DNA of 64,000 bases, from NCBI GenBank assembly GCA_034231615.1, contig CM067310.1, positions 79,501-143,500 on the forward strand. The letters are read 5' to 3'. This document shows, in pieces, positions 32,116 to 42,655 of the stretch. Positions within the stretch are counted from its first letter, which is position 1; each line of letters begins with the position of its first letter. Under the pieces are notes generated by a model. That model made no database searches. It was given only the letters and a program-made list of their open reading frames with translations, and had not been told where the DNA came from. The position numbers were made by a program, and so were the translations under genes. The DNA is from Meghimatium bilineatum (Eukaryota; Mollusca; Gastropoda; Stylommatophora; Philomycidae).

Positions 32116-32739
32116 TTGAAGTTTGTTTGTTTATGCACTGCTGGCTTGCAAGGCCTGTCACAGTGGGATATTTTTCACTGACCTAGTTTATATGTCAGTA
32201 TATGTACATCTCTTTTTCTCTGGATGACACATATTTCCCACTCGAATGGAATACACATTCAAATAAGTCCATTATAAAACACTTCTTTAACTTATTTATA
32301 CTTTATACTTCATTGACAGTTTTTAATTGGGGATCATTTACTAAACTTGATTAAATCCACCATCTTGAACTTCTTGCTATTACTTCTCTCCTTTACCCTG
32401 TTTAATCACAGGGCATAGTATTACTGCACACTAAGCGACCAAATGTGTCACAACCCAAAAATACTCATCATTCAATACCACGACATCTCACAGCAAAAGC
32501 AGAGAAAAGAAAAATGACAAATAGAAATAGCAATAGAAAAAAGATATGCCAAAAGTTAATAGATGATGAATCAGATCAATGAAACCCAACGTAAAAGATG
32601 AGAAATCCAAATACAGACCAAACACACAAACTAAGTATTGTGTATATCGGGGAAAAAAACAGTAGGAGGCCATCACTAAGCAAAGTCAGGAATGGGTGGG
32701 GGAGGGAGATTGATGGGGAGAACAAGAAAGCAATGAAAA

Positions 32740-32741
<2 letters not shown>

Positions 32742-32788
<47 letters not shown>
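32742..32788. repeat. (AT)n microsatellite
   Basis: A run of 23 or so AT dinucleotides. The 620 bases before it (32116-32741) contain A-rich, frame-poor sequence in which I recognise nothing. Confidence 0.95.
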
Positions 32789-32790
<2 letters not shown>

Positions 32791-33054
32791 GAATTACCTA
32801 CTTGTTACTCAATGAAACATATGTTACAGACATATGGCATTGATTGATTGAAATCTTGAAGTGAGACAGTTTTTCAATCATTTAATTAACACAAAATAGC
32901 TATGCATGTGTGATCTTATTTATTGCAGATAATTTTACTTGTAAACTCTTGAATTGTGGAGTGGTATCTGTTCTTTGTTGTAAGAATAATTACATTATGT
33001 GGTCAATACAACTCATCCAAGTCAGCAAGGCCATAATTAAGTAAAGAAATACTT

Positions 33055-33272
33055 AGGTAGGTGATTGGTATATCTGGTTGCACCTTCCTCAGCCAGTTAG
33101 TCTGTTTTTTCATTTCCTGGTATTCCACAGTGAGAGGGTATCCACTGCATGGTTGCCCTATACTGGTAAGACATAAGTTCTTCATTTGACTTGGACTGAC
33201 ATTTTCCATCATGCTCTGCCTGCATTTTTTAAAATGAGTGTTAGCTGGTCGACATCTTTAGGCTGAGAAATT
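33055..33272 (-). mobile_element. I-like LINE RNase H scrap
   Basis: The minus strand retains QPCSGYPLTVEYQEMKKQTN, a decayed WIPSHCGIPGNE.AD block. The SINE at 33285-33444 lies immediately to its right. It is too short and decayed to say which sub-family it belongs to. Confidence 0.6.
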
Positions 33273-33284
33273 GAATTATTGCTC

Positions 33285-33444
33285 TCCGCCGAAGACGGAT
33301 GTGTCAGGCCATTGGCGCAAATAAAACGGTGACACAACGCATTTCCATTCTCTGGACAACATCCTGCTGGAAATCTAGTTGGACAATGGTCCTTCTACAA
33401 GAGAATTCAGCAGGAGTTTGAGAATGAACGCTGAAGAAGAAGAA
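33285..33444 (+). mobile_element. 160-bp SINE with GAA tail and perfect 12-bp TSD
   Basis: GAATTATTGCTC occurs at 33273-33284 and 33445-33456, bracketing a 160-bp unit that ends CAGCAGGAGTTTGAGAATGA, then ACGCTGAAGAAGAAGAA. Its 3' block matches the repeats at 5475, 13372, 14984, 48495 and 55998. It begins TCCGCCGAAGACGGATG; no clear A or B box is seen in this short, possibly 5'-truncated copy. Confidence 0.82.
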
Positions 33445-33714
33445 GAATTATTGCTCAATGGTAAAACTTGGATGGAATTATTATCACACAGGTTACATTG
33501 TCAACCATCTGCAGCAGACACTATACTTTTGAGGAGAGTGATTAGATTCTCACTTTTCCATTGGTCTATTACTATGACGTGTGTGACGTCTTCATGCTCC
33601 TTGTGTCTGGCATAGATGATTGACAGGTTTCATTTGATCATGCCCTGTAGTTTATTATTTAATTTGAATTTGGTGGCATTTCATTTAACACAAATAGATT
33701 TTGGGCAATACTTA

Positions 33715-33960
33715 AAACACTGACCTCCAACATCTGGAATATATACATCCCATCTTGAAATGTCTTTCCAATCTTCACCTTTTCACCTTTAATCACTCTT
33801 GCATTCTATCTTTCCTGCTGTAACTATGTTCTCTAGATGACCACTGCCCATCGAATAACATTTCAACAAATGTCTCTTTCTGATATTAAGTAAACCTCAA
33901 TTTGCATTTTATTCTTTCAGCGCCTTCTCATTATATTTAACTATAAGAGTATTGTGCCTA
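33715..33960 (-). mobile_element. RTE/BovB-like LINE 3' scrap
   Basis: The plus-strand text TCTATCTTTCCTGCTGTAAC, TATGTTCTCTAGATGACC and TTATTCTTTCAGCGCC parallels 26070-26200 of the well-preserved copy, i.e. its C-terminal coding end on the minus strand. It is followed by a poly-G run (34016-34036). Confidence 0.6.
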
Positions 33961-34424
33961 GAATTTCCTTATGAATGTGTTGAAATTTTTTTTTGGAATT
34001 TGTGGAGTGTTGTTGGGAGGGGGTGGGGGGGGGGGAGGATAGAAGACACTAGAGGCAGAACAGACCAAGATGTCGTTGGACAAGAGATATTCAGGAATGC
34101 ATGTGCACATGTTGCTAGAGTAAGTGGGACAACTTGCCAAAGACCACAGAGATTTCAGGAGATTCATAAGGAAGACTGCGGTCTGGGAAGAATACGAAAC
34201 ACACATCTTGAAAGCCTTACATGGATGTTATTTTGTGAAGGAATTCAAGTTTCATGACAATTTTGCTGAATTTAATACAGATGATGGATATAGACGTGAT
34301 TGATTAATGACTAATGGATGATGGTATAGCAATTAATGATGTAGTTCTACTGCTGCTGAAAGGATCTAGGATATAGAATAGAATAGGATATTGCATGAGT
34401 GGAATGTAGGTATGTAGTCATCAT

Positions 34425-34560
34425 TAGGTGGCATGACCGACTCATGTAGGTATGTACCGACTCATGTAGGTATGTAGGCTTATCACATTAGGTGGCGTCA
34501 CTGACTGATGTAGGTATGTAGTCATCATAAGATGTAGTTATATCACATTAGGCGGCATGA
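34425..34560. repeat. Degenerate tandem repeat, GTAGGTATGTAG type
   Basis: Units of ATTAGGTGGCATGACYGACT, CATGTAGGTATGTA recur four or five times. The unit resembles the 3' end of family B (RTE), next to which it lies, so it may derive from that tail. Confidence 0.65.
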
Positions 34561-34775
34561 CTGACTGATGTAGGCGATCATGGATCTCCACAATTCTCTA
34601 TTTCTTGTATCTTGTGTTAGGATGTTGACCTTGTGTGCCATTCTGTGATGTTAAATTATCTTATATTTGCTCATGATGTCACCGTCAATCTCTCTTTCCT
34701 TCTATCTTTCCTGCTATAACTATATTCTCTAGGACCACTCCCCTCCTCCTCACGACACCTACAACATATTCTAGG
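34560..34775 (-). mobile_element. RTE/BovB-like LINE 3' scrap
   Basis: GATCATGGATCTCCACAATTC, a CACCGTCAATCTCTCTTTCC block and TCTTTCCTGCTATAACTATA parallel 25945-26110 of the better copy. It is a short decayed end on the minus strand. Confidence 0.6.
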
Positions 34776-34779
34776 GTTT

Positions 34780-36560
34780 CCATACAGGTCTGGAAATGTG
34801 TGCTGTCACGATTGACTTGAAGGACGCGTACAACAGAGTGCCGTTCAAGTACCTCATCAACATGCTCTTGCTCTTTAATGTTAACTCTTTCGTCATCAGA
34901 TGGATATCAGCAGTGTTGCTCGAGAGGAAGGTGGCTCTTAGGTGCGGTTATTCAATGTCTAAACCGTGGCAATCACACATCAGTAGCTCGATGGAAGAGG
35001 TAGAGCAATGTCTTTTGCAGATGATATTGATATACAGACAGGGAAAGAATATAACAGAAACTGTTGGATCACTGCAGAATGAGCTAGATCGTATTGCCTT
35101 TCTGGTATGATGATTCAGGGGCACTGATCAACCAAGAAAAGGCTGTGGTGACATGATTCACTCTTAACAATTATATAGTAAAGTCTGTGACGCAGACTGT
35201 GGAGATGAGAGGGTACGATGTAATCAGGACCTCATCCTTACAATACCTTTTGTGCGATTTGATCATAGTCTTTGTTTCCGGGAACACGTTGATCATGTTA
35301 TCGCAAAGGCCTGCAAAGGACTTTCAGTTCTGAAAGTGATGACAGCGGCTGACACTAAACAATCACAGCTCGTAATCTTATATGAGGCTCTTGTCCTACC
35401 TTTCATTGAATACACAAGCACCACTAACACCGTCAGCCACACACAGATTGAGAGACTGGAGAGAATTCAAAATGAAGCAATATGGATCATTCTTGGTTGC
35501 ACAAGGGATATACCCTATGTGGCTATAAGATTTCTCCTTTATTTTCTGAGTATATCTCATAGATTTAATATGTGGCATGCCCATGTATACCTCAAAGTAA
35601 GTTCTGACATAGACCACACACTACACAGTGATCTCCCTCATGAGAAGGGAAGCAAACTCAAGAGAAGAAAATCGTGGATGTGTCATGCTGAGGATAGTGT
35701 TAAACATATCTGCGCCCGAGAAGACATAACTCCTGGCAAGGAATGGATACCTATTTCTGATGTCTTTCAACAGGCAATCAAGTCCGTCATTAAACTCAAT
35801 AGAGAGTTCAGGGAACACAGCCAGGTGAGCATGGACATTCAGGTCAAGGAACTAATCTGCAAGAATCTGATGACACTGATGTTATGTTTTACACAGACGG
35901 GTTGAACATCTGTCACCACCGATGCGCATGGGTTTTTACTGGCAGATAAAAAAGGAACAACAGTATATGAAGCCAGTGGTACTTTGCCACAAAAACAAGC
36001 AGCCTAACAATGGAAGTATTCGCTGTAATGCAGGCACTTAACTGGCTGGAATCATAAACGAATTCCCATGTGTGCATACTGACTCGCTGAATATGATTCA
36101 GAAAGTGAAAACAGGTGATATACGTATGGGATGGGTGGAGTCACTGGAGAGAGCTAAATTGCGGACATCACTGTGAAGACGCAAGCTTATCTTTGTCCTC
36201 GAACATGCAGGCATGGAGGGAAACAAACGAGCCAACCAATTAGCTAGCCTCGCTACCACAACAGATGGTCAGCCATGGACTGGGCAGATATACTCATTGC
36301 TCTTCGTGAGTCCTCTCGAGAAGAGGATTTTGAGATGAATGAGCATGAGTCAATACAGAGAATGCGAGAATTGGAAGTGAGGATGGGCATGGCCCGTGGA
36401 GAACTCCTGACACAGATTTCAAAAAGAGCAGTCAACCAACATAGAACCGGAACCATCAGCCGTTATACCGAGAGAGTTACTGAAGCGGAGATCTGAGCAC
36501 CTATGGACATGTCCGGTGTGTGAAGAGGATAATCAACATACCTAATACTTATTAACTGAT
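34780..36560 (+). mobile_element. LINE family C, RT to RNase H
   Basis: The copy encodes TIDLKDAYNRVPFKYLINML (first RT aspartate), LYEALVLPFIEYTSTT, the post-RT region to FRE, then RNase H pieces (CAWVFT, TMEVFAVMQALN, HTDSLNMIQKVKTGD, LEHAGMEGNKRANQLA) and the terminal cysteine block near 36500. The middle of the RT, including the catalytic box, is deleted or scrambled, and several frame breaks occur. The 5' end is truncated next to an RTE scrap. Confidence 0.82.
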
Positions 36561-36654
36561 TTGCTGAGAGAGATATAAAATTGTTGTTGGATTGTTGTGC
36601 CAGGTTTTTTCTAACAATGTCTGCCCCATCAGCCTTAAAACATTTTGTTTTCAG

Positions 36655-36845
36655 AATTGATGAATCTAGTGGAGAAATTATCATGAAGAAGGGAGTTAAA
36701 TCTAACTTTGGTGCAGAACCGTATGAATTTACAGTTGATGTTTACGATCGGGTGTTCAAGTCAACCGTAACTAGTACTGTAGCAATTGTTGTCAAAGAGC
36801 TATCAGAAGAGGCTGTTTTTAATTCTGGAGTTGTGAGGCTGGAAG
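36655..36845 (+). CDS. CadN: DN-cadherin exon 12 (last EC-like repeat, second half)
   Basis: The acceptor is gttttcag at 36654. One base completes serine, giving FFS-IDESSGEIIMKKGVKSNF, then GAEPYEFTVDVYDRVFKSTV and TSTVAIVVKELSEEAVFNSG. There is no DxNDN linker at the end, as expected where EC repeats give way to the membrane-proximal module. It ends in phase 1 at ag|gtttgt. Confidence 0.94.
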
Positions 36846-37109
36846 GTTTGTATTTCTATCTCACTCTTTTGTAGTAATATCTGCAAGTTCATGTGTACAC
36901 TGAATTGTCATGGACATATCTTTACGATAATAATGAAATAATTCCATTAGCTGTAAGCATGCAGACCTAGACACATGACGATGACGAGGTAATCATTTTA
37001 CCTATGAGCATGTAGACCTTGACAAATAGAGACGGTCAACCCTTTAGCTATGAGCAGGTAGCTCTTGACGCATGATGATGATGAAGTAATCCCTTTAGAA
37101 AAAAACACA

Positions 37110-37440
37110 GGCCATCCTCAGAGGTGATCTATCTATAAACCCGCCAGGGTCATAGTGGTATCACATCGGGTGCTTCAGCACACAGAGTCCTCCAGCCATT
37201 TCTGTCTTCAATGATGTGGATGAGTGAGGAAAAATCTTGTCCTGTCCATTCCTTGATGTCTGTCCATGTTGTTATTTACCCTCCTCTGCTTCTTCCATAT
37301 TCTGGTGATACTTGAACTTGTATACGGTTTGTTGTGGTAGTTTATGGATGCATGTATGAAGACAATCCAGTGTGATATTATCTCAAGATTATCACATCCC
37401 ACCAGGAGTGTTGCATTTATTTCTGGGCCAACTAGTTCAT
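37110..37440 (-). mobile_element. Possible LINE C-terminal relic
   Basis: The minus strand can be read as WTDIKEWTGQDFSSLIHIIE, DRNGWRTLCAEAPDVIPL with frame changes, resembling the W-x-DW..LV..P end of LINE polyproteins. It has low integrity and no clear tail. A block with TAGACCTTGACRMATRRMGA-like units precedes it (36960-37090). Confidence 0.45.
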
Positions 37441-37924
37441 TCTTCTGTCAGATCTGTTGACCCATCAGAAGTAATGGTACATCTACCATTCCCTGCCACC
37501 TAGAAGTCTCCCACAAAAGGACAAATGTGCAATGTCTGCTGACCTGCATCATCATCTATGCTTACCATTTGGCAGGAGACAAAAGTAAGAAATCAAGATA
37601 TTCAGTTGACAATGATGATTTTTCCACAGGTAGCAGGTAGTCAGCATATCACTCAACTTTCATTAGTCGCCTCCTACTGCATGCCTGGAAAAAAACAATA
37701 GCGCTATTTTTTTGCACCCTGAACTACAAGTCCAGCCCTGTTAAAACATGGGCAATATATTTTAGATATTGAATGTATTTTTTTCAAAAGTGGTACATAT
37801 TATGAATGTGAGAAAACAAATGTAGGTCTGCAGAATATTATATTAAAATTTGGATGTCCAAAAACATTTATTCTTAGGGTTTACAAGTTTCATTATAGTA
37901 CTTATGTAAAACATAGGTTTTTAG

Positions 37925-38476
37925 AATGTTTCACTCAGACACGACGGACTATGACTAAAACTAGGGGGTTATGATGTTCAAACAAGAAAGCATACAAATT
38001 ACAATACACAAAACATTTTCAACATTTCGACCAAAAGGCCTTTATCAAGATACACACAAAACATCAAAAGACGACGAATAGAAATGATCACAACACCCAA
38101 ACGTGTCCAACTGAAATATGGAAGTGAGATGCTGGAATGACAGGAACAGGATGTATATAAAAACCGTAAATATAAGTGGAAACAAAACCCAAAAAAAAGA
38201 TGACGTAAATAACCGAACAAAATGAATATAGACAAAGACCACACCAACCGAGTACTAGACACCTGAATATCAAGAGCACCATAATGACCATAGCCGCTGA
38301 AGTTTGTGGCAACAGGAGGTGTTCTGTGGTTAATGGTACGAAGATGGTTACAGAAGTGGTCGCTCAATCTTAAGCCTGTTTCCCCAATGTACTGCTTGCT
38401 GCAGTGTTTACATATACGATCGCGTAAATAACATTACGGGATTCACATGTAAAGTCCTCATCGATGGAGAAAGTGG
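37925..38476 (-). mobile_element. Penelope-like element (GIY-YIG), 3' part
   Basis: The minus strand encodes TFSIDEDFTCESRNVIYAIV-like sequence, then GKQYIGETGLRLSDHFCNHL, RTINHRTPPVATNFSGYGHY and GALDIQVSS, the GIY-YIG endonuclease end. A non-coding tail with the TTGATAAAGGCC, TTTT, GGTCGAAA motif (38022-38050) follows, and then sequence shared with 3226-3385. The other part of the element lies at 42585-42650, beyond a LINE. Confidence 0.82.
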
Positions 38477-38521
38477 ACTTGGGAAATTCTTTCTTCTTCT
38501 TCTTTCGTTCGCTAATAATGT

Positions 38522-39421
38522 CTATATCTGCAGTGTTGTTTCTTGTATAAATTGAACAGTGTTTTCCATTTCTTGTTTTGTACCATAAAGTTTAACATTC
38601 ATTGGTGTATCAGAAGGCCAGTATGTGCATCTTAATGTGTCATAGTTTGCACATTCTTGAAGGATATGTTCTGAAGTCTGGTTGACTTGTCCACAATTAC
38701 ACTTTGCTGTTGTGCCAATTTTAAATTTTGTATACATATGGCTGTTTAGTCTATTGTGTCCAGTTCTCAGTCGAAATATGATGACCTGTTCTTGTCTGTT
38801 AAGTAGGTGGTAGTCATCCCGTGGAGGTAAGTTAGGCTTTCGTTGTGCCTTTATCATGGATTTCTTTTGGTGATAGCTGATTGGTATATCCGGTTGCTGC
38901 ATGTTAGCACCTTCCTTGGCGAGTTGATCAGCTCTCTCATTTCCTGCTATTCCACAGTGTGATGGAATCCATTGCAGTATAACTCTACACCTATTTTGTA
39001 CTATGGACAATACCTCTTTTAACTCTGGAAGTTTATTGGATTGTAATGCCTCTAGTACTGACCTTGCATCTGTAAGTATTACAATAGGGTGTGAGGTCCT
39101 GTCCAATGTTAACAGTTTCTCTGCAGCTGTATAAATAGCTTTGACTTCAGAGTCATAGTTGTTGCAGTAATTCCCTGTTGGTATACAAGTGGTATCAGTG
39201 GTGCCATCTGGGTATTCTACATATACACCACTTCCTCCATTTTTTACTGCATTCTGTGCTGATCCATCTGTATATACTCTGGTCCATAGATCACTTGGGT
39301 AAACATCATCAAGGAAACTTAGAGCTGCTACTCTTTTCTGCAGATTATTCTGATGTTCATCCCATGCACACCTGCTACTGTTGTTTGGATGGTCACTGGT
39401 AGGCATGTCCGTTTTTCCCAT
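38522..39421 (-). CDS. LINE RNase H domain and cysteine-rich tail
   Basis: The 299-residue frame carries VYTDGSAQNA (D52), YDSEVKAIYTAAEKLL (E92), VILTDARSVLEALQ (D118) and WIPSHCGIAGNERADQLAKE (H155, D165), the four acidic/histidine landmarks of type I RNase H, then CNCGQVNQTSEHILQECANY. It overlaps the RT frame by 94 bases in another phase. One frame change is the only visible defect of the whole element. It could be a mutation, a sequencing error or translational recoding. Confidence 0.88.
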   Translation of the reverse strand: MGKTDMPTSDHPNNSSRCAWDEHQNNLQKRVAALSFLDDVYPSDLWTRVYTDGSAQNAVKNGGSGVYVEYPDGTTDTTCIPTGNYCNNYDSEVKAIYTAAEKLLTLDRTSHPIVILTDARSVLEALQSNKLPELKEVLSIVQNRCRVILQWIPSHCGIAGNERADQLAKEGANMQQPDIPISYHQKKSMIKAQRKPNLPPRDDYHLLNRQEQVIIFRLRTGHNRLNSHMYTKFKIGTTAKCNCGQVNQTSEHILQECANYDTLRCTYWPSDTPMNVKLYGTKQEMENTVQFIQETTLQI

Positions 39422-42387
39422 GGGGTGTGTTCTGGTTGAGATGTCAGTGGTATTGTTACCTCTGGTAGATCCGATACCTGTCTACGTAGACGCTTGGCCT
39501 GGTGTATGAAGCTGCTTCTTTTAAGCCGTCCTTGTGATAGATTCTGGAATCTTTCCTTCATTGGGTGACTATGGTGGGAAAGAAACTTTTCTCCATGAAT
39601 TATAATTTTAGTATCTCTACGCTCTTTCAATGACTGCATCCCTTCGATATTCTGCATTTCTATGATTGGTGTGGATCTCATTGCGCCTGTAATGATTCTA
39701 AGTGCTTGGTTCTGTACTCTATCTAGGTTTTGTAGTGTAGTGTTTGATGATGAACTCCATGCTGTAGAACCATATTCCAAGTGTGGTCGAATGGCTTGTT
39801 GGTATACATTTTTTAGAATTCTTTCATTAGCTCCCCAAGTTGTCCCACTCAGTTTTCTTAGTATAGCTATCTTCCTTCTAGCCTTTGTTTCTGCTTTGCT
39901 GATATGATGTTTCCATGTCATTTTGGCATCAAATGTTACACCAAGATATGTGGGTTGGTCATCTAGCTTTAAGATAGTTTTATTTACATAGATGTTTCCT
40001 GCTCTTTGTTTTGGTGAAAGTGTAAAAAGGGTTGTTGCTGACTTCTCTATATTGATACTTACACACCATTTGTCAGCCCAATTAGTCAAAATGTCCATGG
40101 CTCTCTGAAGCATTTTTGTGGTAACCATGGCGCTCTCATGTGTGCACCAGAGAACCAAGTCATCTGCATATAGTGCTGCCTTAGTTCCACAGGGTATTTC
40201 TTCAATTAGATCATTGATAAATATGAGAAAAAGAGTGGGTGATAGAACTCCTCCCTGAGGCACTCCATGGCGTAGTAATACTTTCCTACTTTTTTTGCCA
40301 TTTACTTGTACTCTGGCTCTTCTATTGTGAAGAAAGGCTTTCGTCCATCTATACATATTTCCACATATCTTGTAGTTTCTCATTTTTTGAAGCAATCCTT
40401 CTTTCCATACTTTATCAAAGGCCTTCTGTAAATCAATCCATGCCACTAAAACTGATTTTTTGTCTTGGAAAGCATCCTCAATTTCCTGTGAGAGGTATGT
40501 GGTTTGATCCTCTGTGGAGTAGCATTGCCTGAAACCTGCCTGCTGTGGTGCAAGGAATTTTCTACTTTCCAGGTGAAATTTTAGTCTTAGGTTTATGATG
40601 CGCTCCATTGTTTTGCACAGGCAACTTGTAAGACTAATTGGTCTGTAGCTAGTTGGTGTTGTTCCGTCTTTTCCAGGTTTAAGCAGAGGGACCATAATTG
40701 ATTCTCTCCAGATTTGTGGTATTTTCCCAGTAGACCAGCTAATATTTAGGATGTCCAATAGTTTCCTTCTGGCTGTTGTTCCTAGATTCTTTATCATTTC
40801 ATTTGATATTTCATCAATTCCTGGAGACTTATTTAGCTTTAGTTTAGAGACTGCTAATTCCAATTCACTATATGTGAACAATGTATCCATAATTTCATCT
40901 GCACTGTTTTCATCACTGATTCTAGTCTGAGCATGTTCCAATTTACTTTTTTGGTCGCTCCGCACTGTATGCTGTTTCTCTGGACTAATTTCAATATTGC
41001 AGTCTTGAGCAAATATCCTAGCGAAATTATCTACTGCTTGCTTTCCTGTAATCATTTTGCCATTCTGTACGAGTGTTATGTTTGTGCTTCTTCCTGTTCC
41101 CTCATCATTTAGTTGTTTGACCAGTTTCCACAGTTTTCTTCCATCCTTTTCAAAATTTAAGGATTCTGTTTTCTCTTTCCAGCTCTTTCTTCTAGCTTCT
41201 AGTTTGGCTCTTTGGAATTTAGCTTTTGCGTGTTGATGTTTGTTGTGATGTTCCTGGCTTGGGTTATTTTCCACTTCCGTCCGTGCTTTTTCTAATTCCT
41301 CTTGCAGCAGTTCTAGTTGTTCACTCCAGTATGGCTTGTATTGTTTGCGTGCTCCTCTTGGTATTGCTTCCTTAGCAGCTTGATGAATACATTTATTGAA
41401 CTCTTTGACTATGGCGTTTATGTCTTTTCCTTCCATGTCTATTTGTCCAGCTAAAACACTACTGCGGTGTTTAAATAGTCCCCAATTTGCTTTTTTATAA
41501 TTCCATCTTGGAAGGCTAGATGCATTTCCTGTGAGTTCATTTTTAATACTAAGGAGGACTGGTCGATGGTCGCTACCTCCAAGTTGCTTCCCCACTGTTC
41601 TATTGATTTCCCAGTTTAGGTCTGCTGAGTACAATGCCAAGTCTGGCGTGGAAGTGGTTTGCCATGCTCTTGAGTAGTATGTTGGAGGATCTTTTGGCTT
41701 ATTAAGCAATAGAAGACATTTATCGTCTTGCCAGCTTTCAAGTTCTTCTCCTCTTTTATCCATGTGGTCATAACCCCAGCTTTGTGAGTGACTATTAAAA
41801 TCTCCACATACTATCAGTCTTCCTCTGTACGGTATTGTGTCCAGGGAAAGGGACTGGTCATTTGGACAATAATAATTTAATAGGTTGAAGTCTGTGTTCT
41901 TGGTCTTTAGTTGAAGGACCTGATATTCTGCTCCTTCCATGTATAGCTCAGTTTGATGTGCGCTGATATTATTTTTGACTAGAGTTAGTATACCTCCTTT
42001 TCTTCTGTCTACTCGATCAGCTCTAAAGCACTGATAACCTGCAATTTTAAAGGCTACATCTTTGCTGAGGTGTGTCTCTTGTATGCAACAAATGCTGACC
42101 TGTTCCTTGTGAAGGGTGTTTTCTAATTCTAATTTCTTGCTAAAGCCATCTTTTTTGCTATTTACACCCTCAGCATTCCAGTGCATTATTGTAAGTGATG
42201 TCTCATTGGTTGGTAATATTTGTTGGTCAGTGATATTACTCTTGTGCCTCCTGGCTCCACAAGGCAATCGAAGAGGACCTCCAGTCGTATGGGGTGGGCC
42301 CTTTCGAGGTATAGGGCCCGGTGCTACTCCTGCCTGGTGAGTCGTCACAGGGTTAGCACCATAACGGGGTAATGCAGATATAGACAT
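39328..42387 (-). CDS. LINE endonuclease-reverse transcriptase polyprotein
   Basis: This 1019-residue frame nicks target DNA and copies the element RNA at the nick, as in other endonuclease-bearing LINEs. Catalytic residues of both domains are present: N71, E105, D196 and N198, D273 and H274 in the endonuclease; D652, D741 and D742 in the RT. A basic linker (residues 365-410) separates them. The frame ends in a short out-of-frame tail after EHTPWEK, and the next domain continues in the frame starting at 39421. It is a transposon gene, not a host gene. Confidence 0.9.
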   Translation of the reverse strand: MSISALPRYGANPVTTHQAGVAPGPIPRKGPPHTTGGPLRLPCGARRHKSNITDQQILPTNETSLTIMHWNAEGVNSKKDGFSKKLELENTLHKEQVSICCIQETHLSKDVAFKIAGYQCFRADRVDRRKGGILTLVKNNISAHQTELYMEGAEYQVLQLKTKNTDFNLLNYYCPNDQSLSLDTIPYRGRLIVCGDFNSHSQSWGYDHMDKRGEELESWQDDKCLLLLNKPKDPPTYYSRAWQTTSTPDLALYSADLNWEINRTVGKQLGGSDHRPVLLSIKNELTGNASSLPRWNYKKANWGLFKHRSSVLAGQIDMEGKDINAIVKEFNKCIHQAAKEAIPRGARKQYKPYWSEQLELLQEELEKARTEVENNPSQEHHNKHQHAKAKFQRAKLEARRKSWKEKTESLNFEKDGRKLWKLVKQLNDEGTGRSTNITLVQNGKMITGKQAVDNFARIFAQDCNIEISPEKQHTVRSDQKSKLEHAQTRISDENSADEIMDTLFTYSELELAVSKLKLNKSPGIDEISNEMIKNLGTTARRKLLDILNISWSTGKIPQIWRESIMVPLLKPGKDGTTPTSYRPISLTSCLCKTMERIINLRLKFHLESRKFLAPQQAGFRQCYSTEDQTTYLSQEIEDAFQDKKSVLVAWIDLQKAFDKVWKEGLLQKMRNYKICGNMYRWTKAFLHNRRARVQVNGKKSRKVLLRHGVPQGGVLSPTLFLIFINDLIEEIPCGTKAALYADDLVLWCTHESAMVTTKMLQRAMDILTNWADKWCVSINIEKSATTLFTLSPKQRAGNIYVNKTILKLDDQPTYLGVTFDAKMTWKHHISKAETKARRKIAILRKLSGTTWGANERILKNVYQQAIRPHLEYGSTAWSSSSNTTLQNLDRVQNQALRIITGAMRSTPIIEMQNIEGMQSLKERRDTKIIIHGEKFLSHHSHPMKERFQNLSQGRLKRSSFIHQAKRLRRQVSDLPEVTIPLTSQPEHTPWEKRTCLPVTIQTTVAGVHGMNIRIICRKE

Positions 42388-42584
42388 TCATGTGCGATAA
42401 TGCATGACATTCTGATTGTTGCGGTGCGCCTTCTGGCCAAATGTCGCTGACTTCAGCACCTTTACTTGCTAGGCAAGACTGTGGTCCTGCCCGAATGTGG
42501 GAGGGCCCGGCCAGTCTTAGTTTCCAGCCTCTGCTGGCTGGACTAAGCCCCATCTCCACGCCAAGGAGCTGGCCTCGATGGGGT

Positions 42585-42655
42585 ACTTGGGAAATGAAAT
42601 GGAGCACATCAGAACTACATAAGGACATGTATAGCAACAGCCACATGAGCAAAGT
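42585..42655 (-). mobile_element. Penelope-like element, distal part beyond the LINE
   Basis: The minus-strand reading GTGGCTGTTGCTATACATGT, CCTTATGTAGTTCTGATGTG, CTCCATTTCATTTCCCAAGT corresponds to 2008-2065 of the first Penelope-like element. It ends against the 31-bp array. Confidence 0.82.

Larger units (their letters stand above)
38488..42584 (-). mobile_element. Nearly intact I-like LINE (family A), 4.1 kb, with 11-bp TSD
   Basis: ACTTGGGAAAT occurs at 38477-38487 and 42585-42595, bracketing the element. The tail is (GAA)n. A 1019-codon frame (42387-39328) holds an AP endonuclease (QETH 103-106, GDFNSH 195-200, SDHRP 272-276) and an RT (IDLQKAFD 651-658, GVPQG 708-712, YADD 740-743). 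RNase H (D52, E92, D118, H155) and a CNCG...HILQEC motif lie in the overlapping frame 39421-38522. About 200 bp of GC-rich 5' leader precede the first methionine. No gag-like first frame is seen. Confidence 0.93.

Noticed and set aside
38522-42387. Large frames considered as host exonuclease/RNase H genes
   Set aside because: Domain order endonuclease-RT-RNase H, GAA tail and 11-bp TSD show a LINE.
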